NCBI RefSeq assembly: GCF_010015585.1
Contig: NW_022985088.1
Location: forward strand, 126,678 to 190,677
DNA: 64,000 nucleotides
DNA from: Eremomyces bilateralis CBS 781.70
Lineage: Eukaryota; Ascomycota; Dothideomycetes; Eremomycetales; Eremomycetaceae
Direction of reading: 5' to 3'
The notes beneath the pieces are model-generated. The model was given only the letters and a program-made list of their open reading frames with translations. It did not search any database and had not been told where the DNA came from. Every line of letters starts with the position of its first letter. Position 1 is the stretch's first letter. Position numbers and translations under genes: made by a program. Of the stretch, positions 21,004-31,420 are shown one piece after another.

Positions 21004-22242
21004 CTATAGCTCGGGGCGATATCGATATTTCTCCAAGAACTTTGCGGCACCACGAACCGCCTCTACAAACTCCTTTTTGAATCCAAGCAAATGCCCAACG
21101 AGTGCAATATCGTGAGGAGCATGCTCCGTCACGAAAAGCTTTACCGTATTCCCGACCCCGATATCCTTCTTCCCGCCTTTAATGCCCACGCCCTCGGCCA
21201 GCTTGTTAATCTTGCCGATATTTTGGGCGGGGGCCGTCCCTTCGGGCGAACCGTCTCCGAACCTTTCCACCAGCTCGACGTGATCGTGGAAGAGGACTTC
21301 AGCACCCCCGCTCTGGACGAACAGAGGCACAGGCGTGCGGAACGGGTGGTGAAGAGGGCTGATATATGGATTCCTCGGATCCAGCTTCGTGTTGTGGTCG
21401 CTAATGTAGCTACGTCCGCCCCAGGCACCGAAGGCACCGCACAAGTAGTCGGTTGACTCGTGGGGTGAGTTTCTAATATTCGCTGGATCAATAGCGGCCT
21501 CCAAGTCGACCCAAGGAGACCAGAGGAATGCGCATGCCGGGTGGCTTAATCCAACCTGCTCGCCAAATTCAGCAAGGAATCGAAGGAGAGCGAGGACGAG
21601 GTTGCCTCCAGCAGAATCACCGGAGAATATGATTCTGGATGACGGGATACCAAGGGTCTTTGTCAGGTAGACATATGAGGTGATAGCATCCTGAACGGCT
21701 GCTGGGAATCGACTATCAGGGTTCGACGCAAGACGATATTGCGGGCAGAAGACGTATTTGGCAGGCGTGGTCTTCAATAAAGTTGCGGCAGTGAACCCAG
21801 CATCTTTAGTTCGGCCATCACCAATTACATATCCTCCGCCGTGAAAATTGAGAACGACGTCCACATTGGCAGTCCCATTCGCTGGAAAGGGTTCCGGATA
21901 CCATGTTCCTCCGATCTTCTCAGGCTTTATATGCTCGTCCTTCACCGGACCCTCGTAAAACGACGCGTTGGCTGGCGACAGGACCACGAACTGCTTCTTC
22001 TCCCCACCGGGTCGAAGCGACAAGGGGGTGCGTACCTCGACATTCGCTGAATGGTAAAGGAAGGACCTGACGATCCGGGTCATGAGGGCTTGTCGGAAGG
22101 TCCATTTCGGATTCGGTCGCAGAGGTGGAATCAGGTACGTCAATATCCAGACGGGGAATCGGATGAGCTCGAAGGTCAAGGCGCAAAGCGCGTAGAGGGC
22201 CTTGAAAGGCTGGCGAGCTTGAATCTTCGACATCATGCCCAT
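21004..22242 (-). CDS. Alpha/beta hydrolase, hormone-sensitive-lipase/esterase type, N-terminally membrane-anchored
   Basis: One intronless frame of 412 residues. An N-terminal hydrophobic helix (about residues 16-42: LYALCALTFELIRFPVWIL and following) suggests a membrane anchor. The oxyanion motif HGGGYVIG and the nucleophile elbow GDSAGG are those of the HSL-type (GDXG) esterase family. The catalytic His is in EHAPHDIAL near the end, and the acid is probably in the SGGAEVLFHDHVE region. The family hydrolyses carboxylic esters, and fungal members include steryl acetyl hydrolases such as Say1. The anchored N-terminus with HGGGY makes a Say1-like ER esterase plausible but not proven. The start at 22242 is the first ATG (MGMMSK). 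Confidence 0.88.
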   Translation of the reverse strand: MGMMSKIQARQPFKALYALCALTFELIRFPVWILTYLIPPLRPNPKWTFRQALMTRIVRSFLYHSANVEVRTPLSLRPGGEKKQFVVLSPANASFYEGPVKDEHIKPEKIGGTWYPEPFPANGTANVDVVLNFHGGGYVIGDGRTKDAGFTAATLLKTTPAKYVFCPQYRLASNPDSRFPAAVQDAITSYVYLTKTLGIPSSRIIFSGDSAGGNLVLALLRFLAEFGEQVGLSHPACAFLWSPWVDLEAAIDPANIRNSPHESTDYLCGAFGAWGGRSYISDHNTKLDPRNPYISPLHHPFRTPVPLFVQSGGAEVLFHDHVELVERFGDGSPEGTAPAQNIGKINKLAEGVGIKGGKKDIGVGNTVKLFVTEHAPHDIALVGHLLGFKKEFVEAVRGAAKFLEKYRYRPEL

Positions 22243-24096
22243 ACTTCGTGATGGAGAATTGCTACTGAACGGGGCCTAATAAACGAAGCTTACCATCGAT
22301 GGGATTTAAAAAGGCCGGCCGTGCTGCTTGCCTCCAGGTACGATCACATGTAGACTGTGGCCCACAGTGGATGCCCTGCCACGGCTGCCAGGGCCGTCGT
22401 AATGCTCTGCCGTTGGAGTTTATTGATTGCCTCTTCGAAGTCGTGAACACACATTACGAATCAAAAATGGAATAAGGTTTGGAGATAATTGATTACGATG
22501 CTAAGGTGCCGAGGCAAGGTTACAAAACTACTCCGTAGGGATACAGGGAGGCAGTTTCGGTGCATGTGTCAGAGCTAGCGCTGACCAAAGCATCAGACAT
22601 CTGGTGCCCTACAGGCTACAGCCTATTAAGGTATAAACGAAATGGAATCGTAGATGACAACATTGTACACAGCAAGACTGCAACTTTGGATCGAAATTGA
22701 CAAAGGTATTCTCATAACATTATTTAGTATATCATACGTAAGACGAAGTTGAGTCGAATCAGGACCCCCACGCCATCTGAAGTTCTACACCAGTTGATCA
22801 CAGCCCTGGAGGGAGCTTCCACGATGACCTCAACATCTCCAACTTACCTAGGTCAGTGAGACGGCTACAGAAACGCCCAATCGTAAAGTGTTAGATATCG
22901 GTATTCGGTAGCTGCCTGGTATAGAATTTTCGTATCCCACCTCAAAGCTAAGCCAGATGTTGTGGGTTCCTGGCGCGCGCCTACGATGTGCTAGAAGGTG
23001 TATCCGTAGAAACTACAGTGATCGACCTATGAAAGGAGAGATGTCAGAAACAAGTCGCCATAGATAGGAGCAGAGGAGATAGGAAATGGCGGAGAGCCGT
23101 GATACAGTCAGATCGGCGAGTGAATTTGTGTTCCTCAAAGCATAAGAGCTCAGTAATACAACAGGAAAGAAAGATCCACAATCATCATAGAATTATTTGA
23201 GAGAATTGGCAAATGGAAGAGTTGGGAACATACCTTGTTTCATAGACACAAGCAACGCGTAGATCCTGCTAGGGATCTTGGGTACTAGCAATGCCCACTA
23301 CCACAGTCAACAGTGGGGATGAGAATTGAGAGCTAGATAGCGGGCGTCGGATGGTTCACTACCCCATCATAACCGTCCAGATAATCATTGCTGCCATCGA
23401 GCAATGATAGGTCTAGGAGCCCGAAACATGCTTGATAATTCGCATTTTGTAACAGGAGGAGGTGTCTACAGGCAATAGACCTAAAGTCGGATGAGATTTA
23501 GAAAGAGAAACCTTCTCGCTAACTAGAAAAAATGAATAACTAGAAGTTTAATAGTTATGGGCACGTGACTCTTTACCTCTACAGCCTGGTTGCCTCGGGT
23601 AAAAGGTCAACTGACCTCACGTGATTTGCCTAACCCGATTAGGATGGTCAGCCGAGATTTTTTGGGGCCAGCCGAGCTGTCACCACGGCAAAAGGCCCCT
23701 CCGCCCCCCCCCACCCGTAATAATACATGCCAAACTCCCTTTCATAGAAGCCAAAGATAAACTCCTGAGTCGAAATTCAGCCAAACGATATCTTGATATT
23801 CTCTCGGGAAATCATAAAATTCTATATGCGTAGTCTGAACGGCGAGTGAGCTGAGCTGCATTCAATTCAACAATGGTGACAGGATCAGGTTTGGATATGA
23901 TGTGTTCTGAATTCTGATGTACACCTCAAAAACTATCCAGGGTTTCTACTTGGTCGTTATGGAAAGGCTTCCGTGGTAGTTTAGGCCATGATGCTTCGTC
24001 TCCGCTGGCATATCAAAGTACTGCATCCAGGCAAGCATTGCTTTCTAATACTCCAGATCTAAACCCCTTGTCGATTGTGTGAGATGGCAGCGCATC
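22243..24096. other. Long gene-free interval
   Basis: About 1.85 kb, AT-rich, with no supported frame. Two CACGTGA-type palindromic motifs lie about 60 bases apart near 23560 and 23617, followed by a small CCTAA..TTAGG hairpin near 23630-23644. A poly-C run lies near 23703-23713. I find no element termini or RNA gene. Confidence 0.4.
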
Positions 24097-25538
24097 TCAC
24101 AGCTTGTTAAACTGCTCCTGAAACGCCGTCTCCGCCTCCTTCGTACAATCATGTCCATAAATCTCTTTCTGGACCTCAGGATCCGCCCATTTGTCTGGCA
24201 CCGGTCCCTTCCCACCAGCAGCTTTGAGGGCCGCGAATTGCTTGTCCCTCTCTTCCTTTGCCGCCCCCGATCCCAAATGTAGGGCGCGACCAGAAGCCGC
24301 AGCGATTGCTACGAGCGTCTCCGCCCGCTCCTTACGGACGGATTCGTATATCTGCAATGCTTTGTTAATGGACTCTGGACGGACGTCGGGCAGCCGACCG
24401 AGCACGACTCCTAGAACGGCGGAATCTTCGATGGCTTGGGCAGCCCCTTGATTTAGGTGAGGAAGGGTGGCATGGCATGAATCGCCAACGAGAGCAACCG
24501 AACCGCATACCCAGGTTGGCAAGGGAGCGTACACACGCAGACGCCACTCGCACACCTCTCCTTCTGGGACCAGGTTCAGCATCTTCTGGACCTTGGGACA
24601 AAAGTCCTCGAACACCTTTAGCATGACTTCCTTCGACCCTTTCGTCGTGTATGTTATTGACGGCGCTTCCGCGAAATTGTTGTCCGGTTGCACGGTCGAG
24701 AGGTTGTAGATGGTCTTGCTTTGGATCGGATATGCGATGATATGCCGCTTCTCCCCGATCCACCGCGTCACCCCGTCGGAATTAATCAGTTCTAACAGCT
24801 CGGGGTCGTGCTCCATGTCTTTCCGGTCCAACACGATTCGATAGGCGGCCTGTCCCGTCTCGACAATCTCCGCGTCGACTTTGAGATGTGCGAGCATCGA
24901 TGTGCGAGTGGCGCTCTTAATGCCGTCGGCACCAAGAAGAATATCCGCCTCGATCGTGTATGGCTCTCCGTCGCGTGGAGTCACCGTGAAGACCGGCTTC
25001 GGTGACCATGACTCCACGGAGCTGATGCCAGTCCGGAAAATGAACTTGATGGCATTATATTTCTTACAACCTTCATAGAGTCCTGTTGCAAGAGAGTATC
25101 GATGCCCAGTTCCATGCGGGAAGCCATAGATCTGCCTGATGTCGGGCATCATGACATGAGCCAATTCATTATCGGTCGCACCGTCTGTATTGGTCAGCAC
25201 AGAACCAACGTTGATCTTGAATGGTATTACCCCGGATGCTCGTCTCCTTAATTCCCGTAGACTCCTGCTCGATGGGGTCCCAGACGCCGAATCTGTCTAG
25301 GATGCGGGCAAGATTGGGAGCAAGCTGGATGCCAGCTCCAACAAAGCCAAGGTCCGAAGCCAATTCGTAAACCTCAATGTTTTGGAACCCAGCTCTTGCA
25401 AGTGCCAGGGCGCTGGAGAGACCGCCCATTCCTAGACCGGCGGTTAGCAGGTTGGGACGGGACAGTTCGCTTTTTTTGAAGGACTCTCATACCAGCGCCA
25501 GCGATACATATCTTCAAATTTTTGACTTGATCATCCAT
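24097..25538 (-). CDS. FAD-dependent aromatic monooxygenase (salicylate hydroxylase-like)
   Basis: Exons 25538-25493, 25431-25231 and 25184-24097 encode 444 residues. The N-terminus gives the Rossmann dinucleotide motif IAGAGMGGLSSALAL, which is completed only across intron 1. VYELAS follows, then the DG motif LLGADGIKS near residue 165 and the FAD-ribityl GD motif VALVGDSCHATLPHLNQGAAQAIED-type (GDSCHA is the core). These are the three signature motifs of group A flavoprotein monooxygenases, which use NAD(P)H and O2 to hydroxylate phenolic rings. Salicylate or related hydroxybenzoates are typical fungal substrates. No signal peptide or C-terminal anchor is present. The substrate is inferred from family only; 3-hydroxybenzoate-type or secondary-metabolite monooxygenases share these motifs. 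An FAH-family hydrolase lies about 4 kb away. Confidence 0.9.
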
Positions 25539-26097
25539 GTTTGCTGCTGTACTTGGGTATCAGTGATCACTTCCTTGATTCCGTTTGCTTTAAGTAACTA
25601 ATAGTTCAAGTTTGGTGGGCGTCAAGCCATATATATCTCGGCGCCATTGTTCCATAATTCCATCACCGAGCCACCGGCGTCTGTTGAGGGCTAGATGCTC
25701 CGTCCTGTTTTTTACTGTGCATCATCCACGGACCGATGGACGTAAGTCGTAACTACTCTAAGTTAAGGCCCGACTACCTTTTGGCGAACCGTGGATTATT
25801 ACCGGTACACCAGAAGAATCCCGATGATGATCCCAACGTGCATGTGGCTGGCACAGGGTGAATGGCGGGGACAAAGATTCCAGCCTGGATTCGGGAGCTC
25901 CCATCGGCTCTTCAGCGCCCTCCAATGTCCACTTCTTCCTCCCACACACACTCTCCGCAAATCCCCTCCAGTTCTCGTTAACTACACGCCATCCATCGAT
26001 TCATCGTCTTCTATCCTCACACTCACCCCACTTCTACTTCGAATCTCCAATACAAACAGAGGGCCTCGTTATTACTGTCGTTATCGGAGTCTAGGCC
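25539..26097. other. Divergent spacer, monooxygenase (-) and FAR1 gene (+)
   Basis: About 560 bases. Just before 26098 the sequence ends in a pyrimidine-rich run and TCTAG, which could be an acceptor of an upstream 5' intron of the FAR1 gene. No separate gene is supported. Confidence 0.4.
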
Positions 26098-26969
26098 ATG
26101 CAGGACTTTTGGCTCGCTTTACTCACTCTGATCTACCTGGTCAATCAGCAGGAGAAGACCATCCGCACCACCCACGTCCTCCCCGAATTCGACGAAGATG
26201 CCTTCGAGCTCGAAATGCTCGCATACCTGGAGGAATCCCAGACCCGGCGCCAGACCGCGACGCGTCAGGCCCGTCAAGCCGTCGGACTAACCTTTAAGTA
26301 CGTCGATTTCTCCACACGAAGTCCTTCCGCTAGCGACACCGGCAGCCTGTTCCCCGCGACCGATACCCAATTCCCCGACCCTCCCATCAACCCCACTGGT
26401 GGATTCGAGACCCTGGGAGCCGCCGAGGAGTATATCCGTCGATATGCCCGAGATCGGTGGTTTGGCATCTCCCGCCAGAGGAGCAATGTAGACAAACGCA
26501 ACGTGGTCCGGAAGGTGTTTGTGCAGTGCAACCGGGCGGGGACGTGTTTCTCAAAAGCGCAGAGGAGAAAATCCGCGTCACGAAAAAGCAACTGCCCGTG
26601 GAAAGTCATTATCAAGCGAGTAGATGGTACGAGACTTGCACCACGCTCCCGTTCGTCATGTAATCTGACCTGTGCACTGTAGGAAGCTGGTTCATCTCTA
26701 GTAACTGCTTGACCCATAACCACGAAATGAGCGAACCCATCGCCCATAATTGCCATCGAACTCGCGGAGTCGAAATCCAGACGAAAGTGTTCGACATGAG
26801 CCAAGCGGGCTTGTCACCCAAGGAGATTTGCGCAGCACTATCACAGGAGAAAACTTCCAATGGAGAACCTATTCTCATCCGTCCGCGGGATGTGTACAAC
26901 ATTCGAGCCAAGTTCCGGCGTCAAAGGGACGTCGAAACAGGTACAGCGTTTACTTCCATACCCACGTAA
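26098..26969 (+). CDS. Orphan FAR1 DNA-binding domain protein (MULE transposase-derived)
   Basis: Exons 26098-26626 and 26683-26969 give 271 residues. The core matches the FAR1/WRKY-GCM1-type zinc-chelating domain. It has FETLGAAEEYIRRYAR and FGISRQRS, then C in VQCNRAG, C in SNCPWK, and the H-x-H of LTHNHE, followed by CHRTRGVEIQ. The 56-nt intron falls exactly between V-D-G and S-W-F in that domain. FAR1 domains form the N-terminus of Mutator-like (MULE) DNA transposases. Here the protein stops after an FRRQRD segment and no DDE transposase core follows, so this is a truncated transposase or a domesticated DNA-binding protein. The first ~90 residues are not part of the domain, and an additional 5' exon is possible. 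Codon use shows no obvious break with neighbours. Confidence 0.75.
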
Positions 26970-27101
26970 GAGGCCTCCAAGATCCTCGCTATCGCATGTC
27001 CGGCTCTTGAAGTCCAGCTCTCGACGAGGCTTCGAGGCGTAATCCATCCCTTCGCCGATACTAAAAAGAGCATCCTGTTCCGCCTCTGCTAGCTATGAGC
27101 T

Positions 27102-27530
27102 CTAATTTCCGTCTATCTGGTCCAGCAACGAAGGAACCTTCTCGAGGAGATATTCGACGATGGCATCCGGTCCTCTCTCGACTTGCAATCCATGAGGAAT
27201 AGCATGTGTCTTGATTCCGGGTCTGAGCTCCTTTGCAATGGCCTGTATCTGCTCCGCCTCCTCGCTGGACCACATCGATGCGCAGAACTATTGACTGGTC
27301 AGTATATCATCTAGGTGCTGCGGTCTTGTTGCGCTACTTACCAAGAGATCAGGCTGAATTTCTCGGACCTTTCCTTCGACTTCGTCGATCTTTTCGCAAT
27401 TGCCAGCATGCACCAGAGTGTATCGGTCTTCCAGCGCCTTTGCGACACGCCCGATAAGGCGATATGCTCGCTCTGGAGCTGTGTTGACCGTCACCAGCTT
27501 GAACGGTCCTTTGGGTGCTGTTGCAGTCAT
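27102..27530 (-). CDS. Small conserved-looking protein of unknown function (124 residues)
   Basis: Exons 27530-27342 and 27287-27102 are joined by a 54-nt intron with a GTAAGT donor and an AATAG acceptor, both in phase 0. The protein has no signal peptide or membrane helix. It alternates predicted strands and helices (KLVTVNTAPERAYRLIGRV, DRYTLVHAGNC, EIQPDLLFCASMW, then AKELRPGIKTHAIPHGLQVE), which resembles a small alpha/beta receiver-like fold. The segment with a nucleotide-like opening (VTVNTAPERA), a DLLFCASMW core and an IPHGLQ motif looks like a compact alpha/beta domain, but I cannot name a family. It is transcribed away from the DUF3500 gene. Confidence 0.65.
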
Positions 27531-28169
27531 GGTGGAATTATTTGCGCACGCGGTGGTCAGGGATGTGCAGATAATGAACCTGGTGTAGGGCCTGGGGATG
27601 GCTGAAACGACTGTCTTTTACATGTTTGCGTTGGCTGTGGTACGATGGTACCGAATATTGATGGCGATGCCGACATCACATGCCGATATTCCCGCATTTG
27701 CGGCGGTCCATCAGGAGTATGTCATGGTACTGGGGGCTTTCGGCTTTGGCCGACCAATGCCGATTGCGGAGACCAGGTAATTAGAGTGTAGAGCCCAGAG
27801 TGTGGTTTGACGGTTTCCTGGGGTTCGACGATAATGTGTTAGCTCACGTATTCATGTTAGTGCGCGGGGTGAATGCAAGCATCAGATCATCTAGTGGGGG
27901 AGCGGAGACGGCAGAGGAACATTCCCCTGAAACCCTCCGCCACGGCAATAAAATCGGGCCTGGAAAGGTCGAGGAAGACCAAAAACTTGATATGAATTGC
28001 TCATGGACGAACGGATCATTCTGTTCGGGTGTTAGCTATCTAAATAATGCAATGGAAGTAACTGTTCTTATCCTCAGTCCTCCTTGAGTCAAACGTACCA
28101 ATTATTGCACCGGTAGCATTTAATCTCCATCCACATCATCCAAAGTCGAGAAGTCGGGAACGTCCTACA
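27531..28169. promoter_or_regulatory. Divergent promoter between the small unknown gene and the DUF3500 gene
   Basis: 640 bases between head-to-head genes. No other gene is supported. Confidence 0.4.
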
Positions 28170-29502
28170 ATGGTCAAGGGATATAGCTTCGAAGAGGCTT
28201 CGGCCGGATTTCGCAATCATCTCCCAGATCTAAACACACCACGCTTCATCAATGCGAAAAGCCAAAGTCCGTATGAATACTCGAACACATTCCGCGATAC
28301 CCAACATCCGCCATGGCTCTACAGCCTAACAAAAGCATGGGAGCAACTCCTAGAGGAACCTTACAAAGGAGTCACGGTAGACGGCAGTATACGGCATGGC
28401 CTCTTCAAACACCAAGACGAAGATGTTCCCATGGCGAACATCGTGTCGACAGTCAAATCATTACTCTCAACGCTTACACCCGACCAAGCGAGTCAGTTTC
28501 GCCATCCTCTTAATTCCAAGGCCTGGCGCAGTTGGTCGAACCCCGAGTTCCTCCTTCGTCCGCTGGGACTCCGATTGGAAGAAGTATCCGAGTCCGTGAA
28601 CGGGGGGATTCACCGAGTGATGCAAGCAACGTTATCTCCGGAGGGATATCAAAAGGCAGTTGCCACTATGCGCATCAACCACTTCCTCGGCGAGCTGGTA
28701 TCACTTCCAAAGATTATGAACGACCAGTCGTACAACTTCCTCCTCTTCGGCGAACCCTCCGAGTCGGGGCCGTGGGGATGGTCGTTATACGGGCACCATC
28801 TATGCCTGAACGTGTTTTTGCAGGGGACGCAAATCTTCATTTCGCCGACGTTCACCGGCGCGGAACCGAACGTTATTGATTCGGGGAAATGGAGGGGGAC
28901 GGAAATTCTTCACACGGAGGGAGCCTTGGGACTGACACTGATGCAGAGTCTGCCGGTGGATACGCAACGGAAAGCCCAAGTGTTCGAGGAGCTGAGGGAC
29001 CCTAGGATGTTACAGTCCGGCGATCTAACAAAAGATCGGTGGAATCGAGACGACCAGAGGCATATGTGTGGAGCGTAAGTGCATACGCGATCGACATGAA
29101 TAGCAAATGGCTAACAATGAAACCAGCTTCCGAGACAATCGCATTGTCCCCTATGAAGGAGCCTGCGCCTCGAGCTTTACCACGGAACAAAAACAACTCA
29201 TCCTTGAAATCGCTAACGAGATGCTGCTCTATATACCTGGTACGGCACGGAAAAGGAGACTAGAGCTGATTGCGTCGCATTTTAACGAGACGTACTTCTG
29301 CTGGATAGGGCAGTACGGGGATGCGGATCCTTTTTATTATCGAATCCAAAGTCCAGTGATCATTTTGGAATTTGACCACCATTCGGGCGTATTCTTGACG
29401 AATGAAGAGCCGGGAAAGTTCCATACGCACACGATTGTGAGGACGCCAAATCAAGGGGATTATGGGTGCGCCTTGCGGAAACAGGAAGATGTGGTCTTGT
29501 AG
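28170..29502 (+). CDS. DUF3500-family protein
   Basis: Exons 28170-29074 and 29127-29502 encode 426 residues. The 52-nt intron has a GTAAGT donor, a GGCTAAC branch and a CCAG acceptor, and joins MCGA to FRDNRIVPYEG. The central part (NFLLFGEPSESGPWGWSLYG, HHLCLNVF, FISPTFTGAEPN, then ILHTEGALG) and the C-terminal part (GDADPFYYRIQSP, VIILEFDHHSG, HTHTIVRTPNQGDYG) carry the many conserved His, Asp and Trp residues of DUF3500. The family is widespread in bacteria and fungi, is often near secreted or catabolic enzymes, and has no established reaction. No signal peptide is visible here, so the product is probably cytosolic. It ends 84 bases from the FAH-family gene on the opposite strand. Confidence 0.85.
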
Positions 29503-29586
29503 CTGTGTATGAGCGGGGGCACAACTGCCGTGCCGACAGAGTCGAAGATGTGGTTTGAAAGGAATACATATTCGATACATATCACG

Positions 29587-30745
29587 CTATTTCTCGTTCT
29601 GGAACCTGTTAACCAGTGTACCGATGTACGGTAGAATCTCAACGCCGAATTCGTCTCCATCCTTGATGGAGACTTTCGGCTTTCTTGCAAATCCCACGCC
29701 GGCCGGGGTTCCCGTCATGATTATCGTACCGGCGGGCAGAGTCGTGCCTTGCGACACGAAGCTGACTAGTTTTGGAACGCTGAATATAAGATCGCTATCA
29801 CGCATATCAGTCGAGCATATTCCGGTGATTGCAGGCGGATTAACTCACTCGGTTCCGCAGTCTTGCATCACCTTCCCATTCAGAAGTCCCCGGACTTTCA
29901 ATTTGGTGGCATCGGGGATCAAGGCTGTCGAGACGATCGTAGGACCTTGTTTGATCAGCTCAGTCATACGAATCAGACTACAGAACCTCCATACCAATTG
30001 GACAGGCGCCATCAAATCCCTTTGAGAAGGACCATTGGCTCTGATTCAGTTGACTGGTCCGACTGGAAATGTCGTTTCCAGCAGTGTACCCCAATACATA
30101 GTCCAGAGCATCGGCTTCAGACACATTCTTCGCTTCCTTGCCAATCACAATGACCAGCTCGGATTCGAAGTCGCCGCAGTCGTCGGCCTGAGTCAGCTTG
30201 GGAAGCACCGTCGGCTCTGGCCAGGGTGATGCCAAAGACGTTGAAGGTTTCCTGGTCTCGTTTTAGCTCAAATGGACCTGAAGGAAATATTCCCAACGGA
30301 GTCAAAGTCTTACAGAAACACTGTTGGCAGGGTAGGAAGAGCCATGCCAACCTCGGCGGCATGTTGCTTATACTACACCCCGATGGCATCAGCACCGCGC
30401 AAGTCACAACGTGAGGGGATACTTGCGTTCAATCCGATGCACCGTATCGTCCCTACTTCCGATGCGGCCAACGGAGATAAAATGCGGTCAATCACGGCCG
30501 TCGACTCCGTTATCTGGCCGGGCGAGAGCACGGAGGTGCCGCTGAAGAGTCGAACAGGCACATCGTCACCTTTGGCGACCGCCACGCCGATGTCGACGTT
30601 ATCGTCCGCAGGCTGGCCGATCAGAGTTTTGGAAGCGTCTGAACGAGGCACAAAGCGGACAAGCCCTGATGAATTGTCAGTTAGGAAATGCGAAATACGA
30701 TGAGGATCATGCTGCCAAACTCTTAAAGTTCTGTGAAATCGACAT
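29587..30745 (-). CDS. Fumarylacetoacetate hydrolase (FAH)-family acylpyruvase/decarboxylase
   Basis: Six exons (30745-30721, 30665-30427, 30372-30314, 30251-29995, 29945-29849, 29794-29587) encode 294 residues. The start MSISQNFKRLVRF is typical of eukaryotic FAH-family enzymes. LNYKQHAAEVG, then FLKPSTSL, DDCGDFESELVIVIGK (metal-binding Asp and Glu), DYVLGYTAGNDISSR, SKGFDGACPIGP and GTPAGVGF follow in family order. Members hydrolyse or decarboxylate acylpyruvates, fumarylpyruvate and related keto-acids using Mg or Mn. Intron 2 (30426-30373) uses a GC donor (GCAAGT) instead of GT. Intron 3's acceptor was chosen at GAGACCAG because only it restores FLKPSTSLASPWPEP. Intron 1 has the donor GTTTGG. 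Aromatic ring-cleavage catabolism is possible given the nearby monooxygenase. Confidence 0.88.
30373..30426 (-). other. GC-AG intron in the FAH-family gene
   Basis: The donor is GCAAGT, directly after the LN codons, and the acceptor is GTGTAG. Removing exactly this stretch joins LN to YKQHA, as the FAH family requires, in phase 0. Confidence 0.75.
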
Positions 30746-31420
30746 AGCTCTGCGAATCATTCCCAATGGTTATTATACGTATGTATAGCTACTATACTGG
30801 CCTCGAAGTCAGCGTTGGATAGCACCTTGTCTATCCAAGAGAGGATGCTTAGATATACAGATACGTGGAAGAATTTCCGTCGTTCCCGTGACTACGGAGT
30901 ATTGTTTCTATACCTGATTCATTGCCGAACATGCTGGCCCAACTACCGCCGTCCATGTCATCTCAGCTCCGATGTCGTGCGTTACGTGCGTAGTGTGCCC
31001 GAACCTGACAAGGAACACCCCCTCGATCTGTGGGGGGGGTAGTGCCCGCCAGGGTGGCCCCATTTTATGGACGGCGCTTCGGTCCTCGGGGTATCAAATT
31101 CCCTTCAATGACGGGCAGGCATTTTGGGAAGGGTTCTTCTGACTTCTGGATCGAATCTCCCGAACGAGAACACATTGCAATGGATATTTGGAGCGGTTTT
31201 GAATTTATGCTATCGTGGAATTCTCTGATAAATGCTAATCTTACATGCGCTGGAACCATCATAGTCAAATCTTCGCCATGCAGAACTTTTGGAAGCCAAA
31301 TGTGCCTGTCCGAAGCCACTTCCGATGCCTCGCAGTAAGGAGATGATGATTTTAAATATGAATCCGCTTGAGGATGCCCACCCAGACCGCAACTGCATCC
31401 TGCAGTACCATAGCTTCACC
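30746..31420. other. Spacer between the FAH-family gene and scp160
   Basis: About 670 bases. It should hold the FAH gene promoter and the scp160 3' end. No supported gene; a run of nine G near 31031-31039 is visible. Confidence 0.4.
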
